64,000 nt of DNA, from contig NC_085138.1 of the NCBI RefSeq assembly GCF_035046485.1, forward strand, positions 430,019,265 to 430,083,264, written 5' to 3'. A program made the position numbers and the translations under genes. The notes under the pieces are model-generated. The model made no database searches, had not been told where the DNA came from, and saw only the letters and a program-made list of their open reading frames with translations. The stretch comes from Aedes albopictus (lineage: Eukaryota; Arthropoda; Insecta; Diptera; Culicidae). Below are positions 22,700 to 34,752 of this stretch, in pieces. Within the stretch, counting starts at the first letter, position 1. Each line of letters opens with the position of its first letter.

Positions 22700-23235
22700 T
22701 CTCTAGTAAAGTTTTCTGACAGAATTTCTGGAAGACATTCCTGCAGAAATATTTCAACAATTCTGGAAGGAGTACTTGGAGAAATCCCTGAAGAAATCTC
22801 TGGAAGAATACTTTCAAAAATACATTAGAAGATCTCCTGAGAAATTCCTGTAGGCAGGCTTGTCCACACTGCTCAGCTATGCTGCGCTGCGATGAGGTTT
22901 TTCGACGCTTCGAAATGACATCTAGAATATCCCAACATCCTTCTATCTGAAAAGATGGAAGATTTCTAGAAATTAGCTAAATTATGATGATTTTGTTGGT
23001 GTAAATCCAAAGAGCAGAATTTCCATGCGTTCAGTTCGGACAAGCCTGCCTGAAGGAAACCTCGAAAAACGCATTGTAACAATCACTGGAGGATTGCCTA
23101 AAGATATCCCAGGACAAATTCCAGAAGAAATGTCTGGTGAAATCCCTAGATGAATTCGTGAAGGAATGTTTGGAGGAATGCATGATAGAATCACTGCAGC
23201 AAGCTATGGAAAAGTTCCTGAAGGAATTATTCATA
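22700..23235. repeat. degenerate GGAATTCC-type repeat, interrupted by a MITE
   Basis: Words such as GAAATTTCTGGAAGACATTC and CTGAAGGAATTATTC recur on both sides of the MITE at 22853-23050. Confidence 0.6.
22853..23050. mobile_element. 198-bp element with 13-bp perfect terminal inverted repeats
   Basis: GGCAGGCTTGTCC at the left end and GGACAAGCCTGCC at the right end are perfect inverted copies. It sits inside degenerate repeats, so the TSD cannot be read safely. No coding capacity. Confidence 0.55.
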
Positions 23236-23604
23236 CTCATATACCTACATAATTTACGAAACAAGAAACAAATTTTAAACAGTAATTTTGATTCTTCAAA
23301 ACTTCAATGCCGATTTACATAACCACATATCGGGCGCTCATGCCGCTTAAGGACAGACTTTTTAGAATCCCAAAATGGCCGCCTCAATGGCCGACTTTGA
23401 CACCTACTCACGATTTGGAGGGCACAAATCTCTTCGTAAACAAAACTAGCGCACCGATCTTCTTATTTTAAGCCTATTACAAGTGAGCAAGAACAGAATA
23501 ATAAAATGCACTGTTGTTTGAAGCTTGCTTCTTTAGATTTGTGCGTCTGAAGTTCTGATGCACTGTTGAAGTGGGATTTCAAGACGTTTCTTCTTAAAAA
23601 TCTT

Positions 23605-23650
23605 AAGTAAGGCCCCCTCCAGAAAAAAATCCTAGCTACGCCAATGTCCA
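23605..23650 (-). mobile_element. single hAT-like MITE end
   Basis: On the minus strand, CATTGGCGTAGCTAGGATTT followed by TTTTCTGGAGGGGGCC has the look of hAT terminal repeats (CAnTGGCGTAGC). A partner end was not found nearby. Confidence 0.3.
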
Positions 23651-23877
23651 TCTTATGTAAGTTGATAGCTTTCTCAAGTACAAAGGTTAGTACTGCGAGG
23701 AGGTCAGAGTACTCGTACCGTGGCTTCTTAAGGAACATAAACCATTTTTGTCATATGTGTTGTAACCAACTACCTAGCATTTGCTGTGCAAAAATAAACA
23801 GTGTCCCCACATAAAGTTATCCACAAACAGGTTATACACCTTTACTATTACTTTAGAGCTTTTAGTAGAACTTGTTA

Positions 23878-24274
23878 CTTCAGACTCTAGTTTAATTTAA
23901 AAACACTTCACTAATACTTTACTTTTGCAAAAGAAAATAAAAAATGAATAACTCTTTTAAAGAAAACTAGAAAGGACGAGCAAATTCCTTTTAATTCTAC
24001 TACTGTGCTTATCTTCGGACAGATAGGCCTATTTCGTCTGTGACTTACAGACTTCTTCAGTGTCAAGTGCTCGACTGTCGAGCACTTGACACTGAAGAAG
24101 TCTGTAAGTCACAGACGAAATAGGCCTATCTGTCCGAAGATAAGCACAGTAGTAGAATTAAAAGGAATTTGCTCGTCCTTTCTAGTTTTCTTTAAAAGAG
24201 TTATTCATTTTTTATTTTCTTTTGCAAAAGTAAAGTATTAGTGAAGTGTTTTTAAATTAAACTAGAGTCTGAAG
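23878..24274. repeat. 397-bp apparently perfect palindrome
   Basis: From CTTCAGACTCTAGTTTAATT to its exact reverse complement, centred on a single T at 24076 inside GTGCTCGACTGTCGAGCAC. I found no mismatch between the 198-bp arms. The word GGTTATACACC occurs just left (23830-23840) and directly at the right end (24274-24284), possibly a duplicated target. It could be a palindromic MITE, a recent inverted duplication, or an assembly fold-back artefact. Confidence 0.85.
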
Positions 24275-25029
24275 GTTATACACCGTAAAAGAAATATACA
24301 TTGAGTCTTGAACATTAGTAGTGATTTGAACCAATAAATGTGTTTCAAGTGTTAACCTTCACCTACCCAGTAACCCACATCTTCGAGGAAGAGACATTAT
24401 CGGAAACGACTTGGAAAAGAACAATTACTTACAACACTCGTACGTGTCAACTTGATTACTATAAAAGAAACCATGTCTCCTCCATCCCGAACAACGCAAC
24501 GGTATGGTCTGGTCTGTGGGGTTCAGTGATCCAAAATGTACTATCAAAAACTGTAGTTTGCATGATAATCGTGGGTGTATGGTCTTGACTATCGTGCAAC
24601 AAAAACATTCACGTATGACCAGATGCAATATTCATGGGTGACTGTGACATTTTTTTAATCACGGCAAAAAATGTAGTGGATTTTCAAATTGAGTGAACTA
24701 ATGAAATACCAGTGGTTCCGAAAACTGCGAACGGGACATGCGTATAACTTAGGAACCGGAAGTGTGAAGAAGCGGAGACAAAGATTTTCGGATTGTGCGT
24801 TCCGAGGGTCATAACCACCAATGGAGCAGGGGAACAAAAGTCAGTGGCTCCCAACTGAATAGTTACGGCCCACGTCTAACAAATCAAAAAGTCTCATGCC
24901 ATACGGATATTTTCAGACCTGGCTAATTGAGTTGATGTTGAAACCCGATATCCTAGGCCATTTTGGAATTAAATATGGCGCTTGAGGTTTCCGGGACAAT
25001 ATAGGGACGCTACTGAGGGTTTCCGCCAT

Positions 25030-26870
25030 CCTCAAAAACGCCTTTGTAACGACTTTGAAATCAAATCCGCTGTAAATGCTTTGAAGCTTCTTGTAATGCC
25101 TCCAAAATCCCCCTAAAACCCCCAGAAACCCCATGTAACGCACCTCAGACCCTCAGAAACCCCAGAAAACGCCATGTAACGCCTCCGTAACGTTTCTGAA
25201 ATCTGCCTCTGAAGCTTCTTGGAATGGCTCCAAAATCTCCCTAAAACCTCCAGAAACCCCATGTAACGCATCTCAGACCCTCCGAAACCCCAGAAAACGG
25301 CATGTAACGCCTCCATAACGTTTCTGAAATCCAGCGAAAATGCTCTGGAGCTCTTCGGAATGCCTCCAAAATCCCCCTAATACCCCCGGAAACCCTATGT
25401 AACGCACCTCAGACCCTCCGAAACCCCAGAAAACGCCATGTAACGCCTCCGTAACGTTTCTGAAATCTACCGAAAATGCTCTGCAGCTCTTCGGAATGCC
25501 TCCAAAATCCCCCTAAAACCCCCAGAAACCCCATGTAACGCACCTCAGACCCTCCGAAACCCCAGAAAACGCCTCCGTAACGTTTCTGAAATCTGCCGAA
25601 AATGCTCTGAAGCTTCTTGGAATGGCTCCAAAATCCCCCTAATACCCCCAGAAACCCCATGTAACGCACCTCAGACCCTCCGAAACCCCAGAAAACGGCA
25701 TGTAACGCCTCCGTAACGTCTCTGAAATCCACCGAAAATGCTCTGGAGCTCTTCGGAATGCCTCCAAAATCCCCCTAATACCCCCGGAAACCCCATGTAA
25801 CGCACCTCAGACCCTCCGAAACCCCAGAAAACGGCATGTAACGCCTCCGTAACGTTTCTGAAATCCACCGAAAATGCTCTGGAGCTCTTCGGAATGCCTC
25901 CAAAATCCCCCTAATACCCCCAGAAACCCCATGTAACGCACCTCAGACCCTCCGAAACCCCAAAAAACGCCTCCGTAACGTCTCTGAAATCTGCCGAAAA
26001 TGCTCTGAAGCTTCTTGGAATGGCTCCAAAATCCCCCTAATACCCCCAGAAACCCCATGTAACGCACCTCAGACCCTCCGAAACCCCAGAAAACGGCATG
26101 TAACGCCTCCGTAACGTCTCTGAAATCCACCGAAAATGCTCTGGAGCTCTTCGGAATGCTTCCAAAATCCCCCTAATACCCCCGGAAACCCCATGTAACG
26201 CACCTCAGACCCTCCGAAACCCCAGAAAACGGCATGTAACGCCTCCGTAACGTTTCTGAAATCCACCGAAAATGCTCTGGAGCTCTTCGGAATGCCTCCA
26301 AAATCCCCCTAATACCCCCAGAAACCCCATGTAACGCACCTCAGACCCTCCGAAACCCCAGAAAACGCCTCCGTAACGTCTCTGAAATCTGCCGAAAATG
26401 CTCTGAAGCTTCTTGGAATGGCTCCAAAATCTCCCTAATACCCCCAGAAACCCCATGTAACGCACCTCAGACCCTCCGAAACCCCAGAAAACGGCATGTA
26501 ACGCCTCCGTAACGTCTCTGAAATCCACCGAAAATGCTCTGGAGCTCTTCGGAATGCCTCCAAAATCCCCCTAATACCCCCGGAAACCCCATGTAACGCA
26601 CCTCAGACCCTCCGAATCCCCAGAAAACGTCATGTAACGCCTCCGTAACGTTTCTGAAATCTGCCGAAAATGCTCTGAAGCTTCTTGGAATGGCTCCAAA
26701 ATCCCCCTAATACCCCCAGAAACCCCATGTAACGCACCTCAGACCCTCCGAAACCCCAGAAAACGCCATGTAACGCCTCTGTAACGTTTCTGAAATCCGC
26801 TGAGAATGCTCTGAAGCTTCTTGGAATGCCTCTGAAATCCCCCATAAACCCCCTCAGACCCCGAATAACG
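25030..26870 (-). repeat. tandem 137-bp satellite, right arm, with a 398-bp higher-order repeat
   Basis: This is the same unit in inverted orientation, about 13 copies. Between about 25330 and 26600 three successive blocks repeat at exactly 398-bp spacing (equivalent points at 25409, 25807 and 26205). Each block contains three units, one of them shortened by loss of the TGGCATGTAA-type segment. The left arm lacks this arrangement. Confidence 0.88.
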
Positions 26871-27098
26871 CCCTTGACACCCTCTAGCACGAGTTATCCG
26901 CATTTTTCTTTCGCAGTTTTCGGAACCACTGGAACTCCAACTCTACATTTCAAAACTGTCATTTCGTACTCCCATCATCTTGGTTTGTGTTACAATCATG
27001 ATGCCAAATGCTACATTCATGGTAGACGACATTGATGCATCAACGGCAGCATGAATGTAGTGTGTGACGGTAGTATGCAACATTAGTCATGACGGTAA

Positions 27099-28140
27099 AG
27101 GCGTTGCGACGATAATGAAAAAAATGTACTATACGGTTCACTGGTGGGGTTTCACTCTTCGGGACGAAGACAACGAACCAACCATTATCCCATCGGATGA
27201 CAATGTGTTAATTCTCCGCACTACTTCGAGTTCACGTTCACGTATCACTACTCCCCGGACAAAAGCCAGAACTTTTTTCCGCCACAAATTTACAGCCACT
27301 TCAAAAAGTTTGTACTTTTCAAAATTTCGCTCACGTTTGCAATGGAAACTGGCATCGTCGTTGGGGTTGTCGCCGTGCGGGTCCCAGTTTAGTTTTGTGG
27401 TTGGTGGCCAGAAACAGAGAGTTAGCCTCGAAACCGAAACGAAACACACAAAGACTGCCCGCCCCGGTTTATCTCTTTGGTTGTGGTATAGCTTGAGGTA
27501 GCACCTATCGCAGGCGGTGTGTTCTGTTTCCGCTTACTCTGGACTGGATGTTGTTTTACAAGTACTCATCCTGCTACCGATAGGGGACAGTGTTTCAGAA
27601 TGGAATGATAAGACTTTAACGGCAATTGGGTTTTTAAATTAAAAACCCAAATTAATCCACCTAGTGGTGATAGTGCTTTTCTCATCGAATATGATCTTCC
27701 CGTCGACGTTAGCCAAAATGTTCCTGAATCCTGATAACACTTTATATAGAAAAGCAACCATTTTTACAAAGCCATTATCGATTTGGGAAACTTATTGATG
27801 GTACATATTCCGATGTTATGTTCAACAGCAAAACAGAGCTGAAAAATATCAGACCTTTCAGTTGACTGCTTGACCACCTTAATCCTAGTCGTACATTCGG
27901 ATCATTATGACCCCATTCCATACGCTACGGCAGCGGGGTGAGCGTCAGCTAGTGCATGTAGAACAGAAGGTTAACTTTATTCACAATCACAGATCACTTT
28001 ATGATCTTCGACAAAGTTTTTTTTTTCAGCACACTTTAGGCTACACCGCAAGTCGGAGTGACATTGGGTCTTGGTGGTAACTTTGGGCCAAAAATCAAGA
28101 AAGATGACATTTATTAAGTTGATTATCAAAAAGTGGATAG
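27099..28140. other. stretch without a supported gene
   Basis: 27130-27480 is less AT-rich than its surroundings and open in several frames (27064-27501 +), but no domain is recognisable. It could be a relic of a 5' UTR or promoter. A small hairpin, GGGTTTTTAAATTAAAAACCC, lies near 27627. Confidence 0.3.
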
Positions 28141-28148
28141 TATATGGT

Positions 28149-30372
28149 CAGAGCCGTAGCGTGGTCCCATATCGCCCTTGGCAAGCATCCAGATTGGCGC
28201 CCCACGTTAATTGGACATTGTTAATTTTCAAAAGTTTTTTATAATTTGAATATTTTTTCAAAATTTCTTTAAAAGTCGGATTTTGATGTTTCGGAAAAAA
28301 ATAAATTTAGATTGTATTTCTTTGATAATTTTAATGGAAGTCGCCCAAGAATTTTCCATAGCTTGTTACTTTTATACGAGTATAAGAAGTACGAACAAAT
28401 TTTGCATTTCAAGAATTTCACTAAGACCAGAACAATAACTAGAAATGATATTTCAGTTACCTAACATAAATAATGCATTACCTTCTTCAAGAAATCTTAC
28501 AGTATTTTTTTGTGGATTTTTTGTTCAACTGAATTTTGTTTTCAAAAATACCTAAATGAGTTTTAGAGGTCTTCATGAATCCTCACACGATCTATTTTAC
28601 ATATATTTGGCAAATTTTCTATAAGAGATTTTGTTGGAACCTCTATAAACGTTCCGGCTGGAATCACTTTATGGAATTATGCAAGACAGTTTAGAGGCAC
28701 CCCTGTAAAATATCCGGAGGCATACCTGATGAAAATCCAAGAGACATTTTAACAAGAATTTCTAATGGAATTCTTGAAGCAGTTCATGAAGAAATTCAAA
28801 GCGGAAGCCTGTAACATTTTGTGGAGTACCACTAAAAGAATTTCAGAATCAATACTTGGACAAATTTTTTAAGGTATCCCTGAAAAGTTTCTTATTAAAT
28901 CTCTGGAGAAATTTGTTAAAGGAATACCTGGAGAAATTTCTGCAGGAATTCCAAATTTATGATTTTTTTCTAAAAGAATCTCACAGAACTTTCTATAGGA
29001 ATCCATGGAGGAATAACTGAAGAAAGGGTTTCTAATTAGTCCTTAAATATATTTTCGTATGAATCTGAATACGCATATTTCTGAAGGAAAATTTACAAAT
29101 TTATCCCTGAAAGATTTTTGCTAAAGAATATATGCATACATTTCTTAAGAAAACTCTGGAAGATTATCTAATAATATCTTTGGAAAAATATTGGCTCTCA
29201 ATTGGTGCAAAAAAAATTTAAAATCGGTGGTTGCCAACATGGTGAAAAAAAAAGTTTTTGTAAATAAACTCAAGATGGCGGCCGAAATCAATATGGCCGA
29301 CCCAACTTTTTATATCTGCAAAAAGTAGCTCTATCATTCCTCTTTTAAACAACATTTCGTTTTGAGGTGGTTCTTGGAGAAACTTTCGAGTTATAACAGT
29401 TTAAATGAGCCAACAATTGACCAAAATCGAGGGGTCCGTAATAGTTGTTGTGGCTTTAACTAACGGGGGGTCCATCAATTTGAGTAACCAAACGCATTTT
29501 TCTTTCATTTTTGGCGAGGACTTTCAGAAAATCGCCACCTAAAACATTTTTGAAGACATGGTGTAAATAGTGGGACGGTCTCAGCGAGAGTTACCCAGGA
29601 ATCCTTTGACTAGTTTTCGAAGAACTTCCTGAAAGCCTCCCTGGAGGAATATCTAAAGAAAACCTTCGAGAATTTCTCAAAAGAATTTTTGATTCGACTT
29701 TTTTAAGAATCTCTGAAGGAGTTTTTTTCAGAATTTCTTTTTTTTTCAAATAAAATGCCAAGAGAAAATTCTGTAAAATTTTCTGAAGAAAACCCAGCAA
29801 TTAAAATAAATAGTAAAACTATTAAGGAATTTCTGGATTTGTTTTGAAGAAATAGAAAATCTCACTGATAGTTTTTTGGATACGACAAGGATTATTTCCG
29901 CTAGATCTACAAGAGTTTAAGCTTAAATAAACATTTACTGAAAATAACAATTGCATGAATGAGCATCATCTGAATATTTTCCAAAAATAGTTTTTGTCAA
30001 CATTGGAAAAGATTTCAATGAATGCGAAAGAAATCCTCGAAAGTAATTTCAAAAATGCTTAGAAATTTTCTGAAAGAAGCTTCAACTAGAACTTCGAAAG
30101 CATGCTGATTTTGCTTTAATCATAAAAATACTAAAATAGTTATTTTTTCTCAAAATTCCCAGAAATCAAGAATCTGCAGAAATTTGATTTTTTGTATACT
30201 CACAGAAGAACGTAAACAACACGATCAATCTGAGATACTTTGAATTGTGAAATCATATTAACATTCAAGAAAACAATAGCATCATCCTGTTTCCCTCTAG
30301 CCTTTTCGGCGCCCCTCTGAGGCTGGCGCCCTTGGCGGGGGCCAACCTGGCAAACCGCACGCTACGGCTCTG
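28149..30372. mobile_element. 2.2-kb non-autonomous hAT element with 8-bp TSD
   Basis: The left end CAGAGCCGTAGCGTG and right end CACGCTACGGCTCTG are perfect 15-bp inverted repeats. Further matching CGCCCTTGGC blocks lie inside. The target duplication TATATGGT is at 28141-28148 and 30373-30380. An 8-bp TSD and CAG-type ends point to the hAT superfamily. The body is AT-rich and partly degenerate GAAGAAATTC-type repeat, with no transposase frame. Confidence 0.9.
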
Positions 30373-30380
30373 TATATGGT

Positions 30381-31157
30381 AAATATAATTTGTGTTGACC
30401 ATCGCTGTAGAAAAAAGTTTTTTTGATTTTCCATTAAGAAAACGTGTTGTGAATATTATGGTTAAGCGTACCGTACAAAATCGTTGTTTTAAAATGCTCA
30501 ATAGAAAACAGCTGAACACCGGACATGTTATGAATTGCTGTTTTCCGGGTATATTGAGTAGTTGTTTTGAAAAGTAATATGAGTTTTCTTGGTTTTGTAC
30601 GCTATTTTGCATGAAAAGTTTATTTATTCGAGCTGTACTACTAATAATTAATTTTGGGGGTGACTTTGGGCCATATAAAAGCAATGCAGACAGTACGAGA
30701 ACCTTACAAATGTGAATTAAAACAACTGAGAGTAGTCACATTATTTTATGCGTAATACGGCCTTTGTTTTAGAAATAAATGCAAGATTCATTTAAAATTA
30801 AAAATGCACGCATATCAGTTTCTAGGTAGACGATAAGGAAATATTATTACGTTTTTTGAGAATGCTAGTTGGAGTTATATCTAAGGGATAGCGGATGTAT
30901 TGTATTGGATCGTTTACAATGAATGTGGTCAAACTTTCACTTTTGTTTGTCTGTGATGTTATTTTAAGTAACTAGATACTGATAGGTTGCGCGCAAGCAT
31001 ATTCACTAGTTTTGATTTGCAAGCGATATTTTCTCACATTGAACTATTTTGTTTAAATTATAGTGTTTGGCCCAATGTCCTCCCCCCCCCCCTAGAAGGG
31101 GTGAAAGTAGGCCAATTTAAAATACGCTATATCATATCGTTGTGAAAACAAAAGTTG
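30381..31157. other. stretch without a supported gene
   Basis: AT-rich. Contains GGGTGACTTTGGGCCATATA near 30660 and TGGCCCAATGTCC near 31070, words that also occur at about 28070 and 31528, so old dispersed repeats are likely. Confidence 0.3.
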
Positions 31158-31427
31158 AATCACCTGTCCCGGTAAACGATGTGCTACATGCATACTGTGT
31201 TTTTTAACATGCAGTTCTGTACAAAATGCTCCGCAAAATGGAATTTCAAACTTTCTTGTTTTAGGTACGTTACCGGTCGAATTTTGCTATTATTTTTTCG
31301 TACGAACACGTCGGAGTTCTGTACGTATGAAAAACTGAAAGAATGAGCTAGATCCGTTGTGCCGTTCCCGAGTCTATTCGTTACATACAAATACCAATCC
31401 GTTTTTATTTATATAGATAGATAGACA
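31158..31427. repeat. dispersed repeat of the CCCGGCAAAC...TATATAGA family, copy 3
   Basis: Diverged head CCTGTCCCGGTAAACGATGT, body with GCCGTTCCCGAGTCTATTCG, tail TTTTTATTTATATAGATAG. Related to the copies at 13876 and 21747. Confidence 0.45.
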
Positions 31428-31986
31428 ATCCTAAATAATATAAAAATAAACGTGTATACCGAATTTAACATTTGTTTAGAGCTAAAATATTGTTGTAACG
31501 ACCTACAAAGGGATGGACTATGCAATTTTGGCCCAATGACACCCCACGGTATTTTATTATCATTGGTCACACGATTCATGTAAAATTTGACCTCCTTATG
31601 AAAAAAAAATCAGAAAATGGAAATTTTCCGTCCAAATTTCAATTACAATGAGAAGAGCGAGGACTCAACCAGCCGCACCCAAATTGTGAGCAGTAATTTT
31701 AGAAACAAAAGGAGATTAAAGATTTAAAAAACTTTATTCGGCGTTATGCAATTAAATTATATTTTTCCGTAAAACGTTTATTCATTCTACAATATATGTA
31801 CACCGCAGAAATCTGAAATGATGTGATTTGATGAGATCGCTTTGGTCACGATTTTGTTCTCTTGCATATATGAAGACTTTGACCGTTTTTCACTTATTAT
31901 CTTACCTAACGTTTACAGGTTTAAAAAAGCCACGATTTAATTGATCGTGTCGACATTTATTTTATTCACTTTTATAATTCCGTTAT
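31428..31986. other. stretch without a supported gene
   Basis: AT-rich sequence; no open frame with a family motif, RNA gene or paired inverted end was recognised. Confidence 0.3.
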
Positions 31987-34080
31987 TTGATGTGCAGCTT
32001 ACATGGGTTTTTATCAATTTTACATTTAACCACCTCCGGTGGGATACCTGGAACCGATTCCGGTTGTTTCAAATATGGGCTGAGACTATGTTCCTGTCAA
32101 CTGTTCAACGGGTTACCTAAAAGCCGAAAATCAATGTGGCCTGAGACTATTTTCTTGTTGACCGTTCATCAGATTATCAAAAACGCCGCTATGGTTTGGT
32201 TCCTTTTTATATTTTACCACTTCCGGCGGGTTACTCGTCTCGTCAACAGTTCTGGAACACTACCGGTTTTCCCAAATATGGTCTGAGATTATTTGCTGGC
32301 TAACCGTTTATCATGTTACTGAATAAATCATTGATATGTTTTGGTTCTCTTTTACACTTGAACATTTCTATTTTCTTGCAACTGTTCATCATGTTGCCTA
32401 AAAAGCCGTTTGAAGTATCGCATGCATGGGTTTGGTTTCACTTCCAGCCCGGAACCGGTTGCGAAACACTGCCGGTAGTCTCTTAAATAGTCTGAGCCTA
32501 TTATTTGCTTGCTAACGTTTATTAGGTTATCAAAAAAGCCGCGCTTTGCTGTGTCGCATGCATGGGTTTGGTTCAATTTTATATTTAGTCACTTTTGAAG
32601 GGAAACCCGGAATTAGTTTCGGCACTACTGGCAGTCCCTAATGTGGTCTTAGCCTACTTCCTTGATAACCGGTCGTCCAGTTGTCGGAAAAGCCCTGATT
32701 TGATGCGTCGCATGCATAATAGCGTGGGACACAAAAAGACATTTCATTCCTGTACACTTTTTGAGTTCCATTTTGGTCCCATATCAACTGTGCAAAATTT
32801 CAGATCGATCGGAGAAACTATATTTTAGCGCCAGCCATTTTAAGTTTTCATACGATTTAGTATGAGGAAAATCACTTTTTCAAAGAAAAATCGCCACAGG
32901 TTGCCCCTCAACCCTTAAAAATAAATCGATGAATGATTTCTGTTGGAAATTTTACGAGGAACCAACCCTCCGAAGACTGCAAAGCGATCTGACGCATGTG
33001 GAAAAAGTTATTGACTGAAAACCGAATGGCATGCAAACGCTGTTTAACATGTAAGGAATAACAATAAATAATAAAATCTCGTTATTTTATCGATCGGGTG
33101 AGGCCTTATAACTTTCTCCACGAACGTCGCATCGATTTGCTGTCTTCGGAGGTCTGATTCCTAGTAAAGTATTCTACAGAAATCATTCATCGACTTATTT
33201 TTAGGGATCTAGGGGTGACTTCTAGTGATTTTTCTTTGCGGGAGTAAAATTTCCCCATAGTAAATCGTATGAAAAACTAAGAATGGCGGGCGCTAAAATA
33301 TAGTTTTTTCAGATCGATCTAAAATTTAGCACAGTTGATATGGGACCAAAGTGGAACTCAAAAAGCATACAGGAACTTGAGTTTTTCCACTTTTTGTATT
33401 TTCCCATATAAACCGTGTACCAGGCTAATGCATAAGTTTTGTTCAGAAATGATCTGAGACTGTTTTCTTGCTAACTCTTCACCAGGTTAGGGTCCATTCA
33501 AATATTACGTAACGCGAAATTTGACAATTTTGGACCCCCTCACTCCCCCGCAGTTTGATGTGTTGCATGGGTTTGTATCACTTTTATATTTGACCACTTT
33601 TAGTGGGACATCCGGAACCGGTTTCGGAACACTATCAGTTCAGATATGGCCTGAGTCTTTTTATATGCCAACCTTTCAATAGGTTATCAAAAAAGTCGCG
33701 CTTTGATACGTCGCATGCATGGATTTGGTTCACTTTTAGATTTGGCCACTTCCGGCGGGATATCCGGAACCAATTCCGGAACACTACCGATTCAGATGTA
33801 GTCTGAGACTGTTTTCTTGCTAACTGTTCATCAGTTTATCGAAGTTGCCGCAGTTTGATGTGTCGCATGTATGCGTTTGTTACATTTTTAAGTATGACCA
33901 TTGCCAAGGGTACTGGTCCGGAACACCTAAATGGCCATAATTCCGAAACGGCTTGACCTATCCGAACCATTTTCAATAGGAAACAATGGGACCAGATTCC
34001 CTCCAGGCCTTCTATCAAAAAGTCATTTTTCGAGTGAATATATAACCTTTCCAGTACACTTAGTGTACGAGAAAGGCAAA
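31987..34080 (+). repeat. diverged satellite array of 150-190-bp units
   Basis: Repeated block with TGTCGCATGCATGGGTTTGG, TTCACTTTTATATTTGACCA, CTTCCGGCGGGA, CCGGAACCGGTTCCGGAACA, GGTCTGAGACTGTTTTCTTG and GTTATCAAAAAAGCCGCGCT. Units can be traced from about 32005, 32190, 32425, 32560, 33560, 33712 and 33860. Copies differ substantially, so the array is old. It is split by a MITE (32724-33408). It ends near 34070 with AACCTTTCCAGTACACTTAG. Confidence 0.8.
32724..33408. mobile_element. 685-bp palindromic MITE inside the satellite array
   Basis: Left arm GTGGGACACAAAAAG...TTTTGAGTTCCATTTTGGTCCC pairs with right-arm GGGACCAAAGTGGAACTCAA...CTTTTTGTATTTTCCCAT. Arms extend about 160 bp, through CAGATCGATC and ATATTTTAGCGCC. 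Terminal bases are diverged and the TSD is unclear. No coding capacity. Confidence 0.75.
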
Positions 34081-34271
34081 AAGGCTCGATTCCCGGGCAA
34101 TAAAATTCATGAATATTTGGATTTCGGCCCAGTTTGGCATGCAGATCCAGAATATGGAATTATCTCAACATCACTAAAAAGCCAATTTGTTCCTTCCAAG
34201 GCACATTCATGAGTTTCTTCCGAAATAAATGTTGTAGCCAATGAAAATCAGTTTTAGCTATATACACTTAA

Positions 34272-34619
34272 GGCGAAACTGGAAGCATTTCCTATTTTTT
34301 TTCAGTTTTTGATTTTTTTTTTAAATAACGAAGAAATATTTTCAAAAACGGTTTTCATACACATTTAGAGTATTAGTCAATGTATCTTCTGAATTTTTTT
34401 GGTGTTGAAAAAGTTTTCCATTTTTTCCAAAACCATTTTTTGTGAAATTTTGTTCAAAAATGGTTTCTGCAAAAACGAAAAACATGTTCCACTACGAAAA
34501 AAAAATCAGAAGATGCCTTGATCCATCCTCTACATGTGTACGAAAACCGATTTTGAAAATATTGCTTCGTTATTAAAAAATCAAAAACCAAAAAGTGAGG
34601 AAATGCTTCCAGTTTCGCC
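34272..34619. mobile_element. 348-bp palindromic TTAA-target MITE (monomer)
   Basis: GGCGAAACTGGAAGC after TTAA (34268-34271) and its reverse complement before TTAA (34620-34623). This is the same family as the dimer at 9006-9690. Nearly the whole element can fold into one hairpin. Confidence 0.87.
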
Positions 34620-34752
34620 TTAATTGAGAATCACAAACTCGTTATTATATTTTCCTTAGTTTGTTCAATGCATCTCCCAGATTCCTATCCTATAAAAAAC
34701 GTGAAAGATTTGAAGCAGAGGTTTATTCATTTCATTAACATTTTTTAGTTAA

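Larger units (their letters stand above)
17278..27098. mobile_element. giant foldback-like element, 9.8 kb, with arms of 2.0-2.6 kb
   Basis: The left arm (about 17278-19307) and right arm (about 24524-27098) are inverted copies. Outer ends read TTTAGCGTCATGACTAATG on the left, with its near-exact reverse complement on the right ending GTCATGACGGTAAA. Each arm holds, from outside in, about 220 bp of unique sequence, a tandem array of a 137-bp unit, then about 500 bp of unique sequence ending at TTTTGGATCACTG. The 5.2-kb centre has SINE pieces, a 397-bp palindrome and the N gap, but no visible transposase. The plan resembles Foldback/Galileo-type elements of flies, whose long terminal repeats are internally repetitive. 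No clear TSD was found, so a segmental inverted duplication remains possible. Confidence 0.75.

Noticed and set aside
27064..27501. 145-codon frame at the right edge of the foldback element
   Set aside because: Composition and lack of any motif do not support coding; overlapping frame on the other strand is equally open.
27490..27510. TGAGGTAG, the let-7 seed word, near 27495
   Set aside because: The rest does not match let-7 and no precursor hairpin is visible; an 8-mer by chance.
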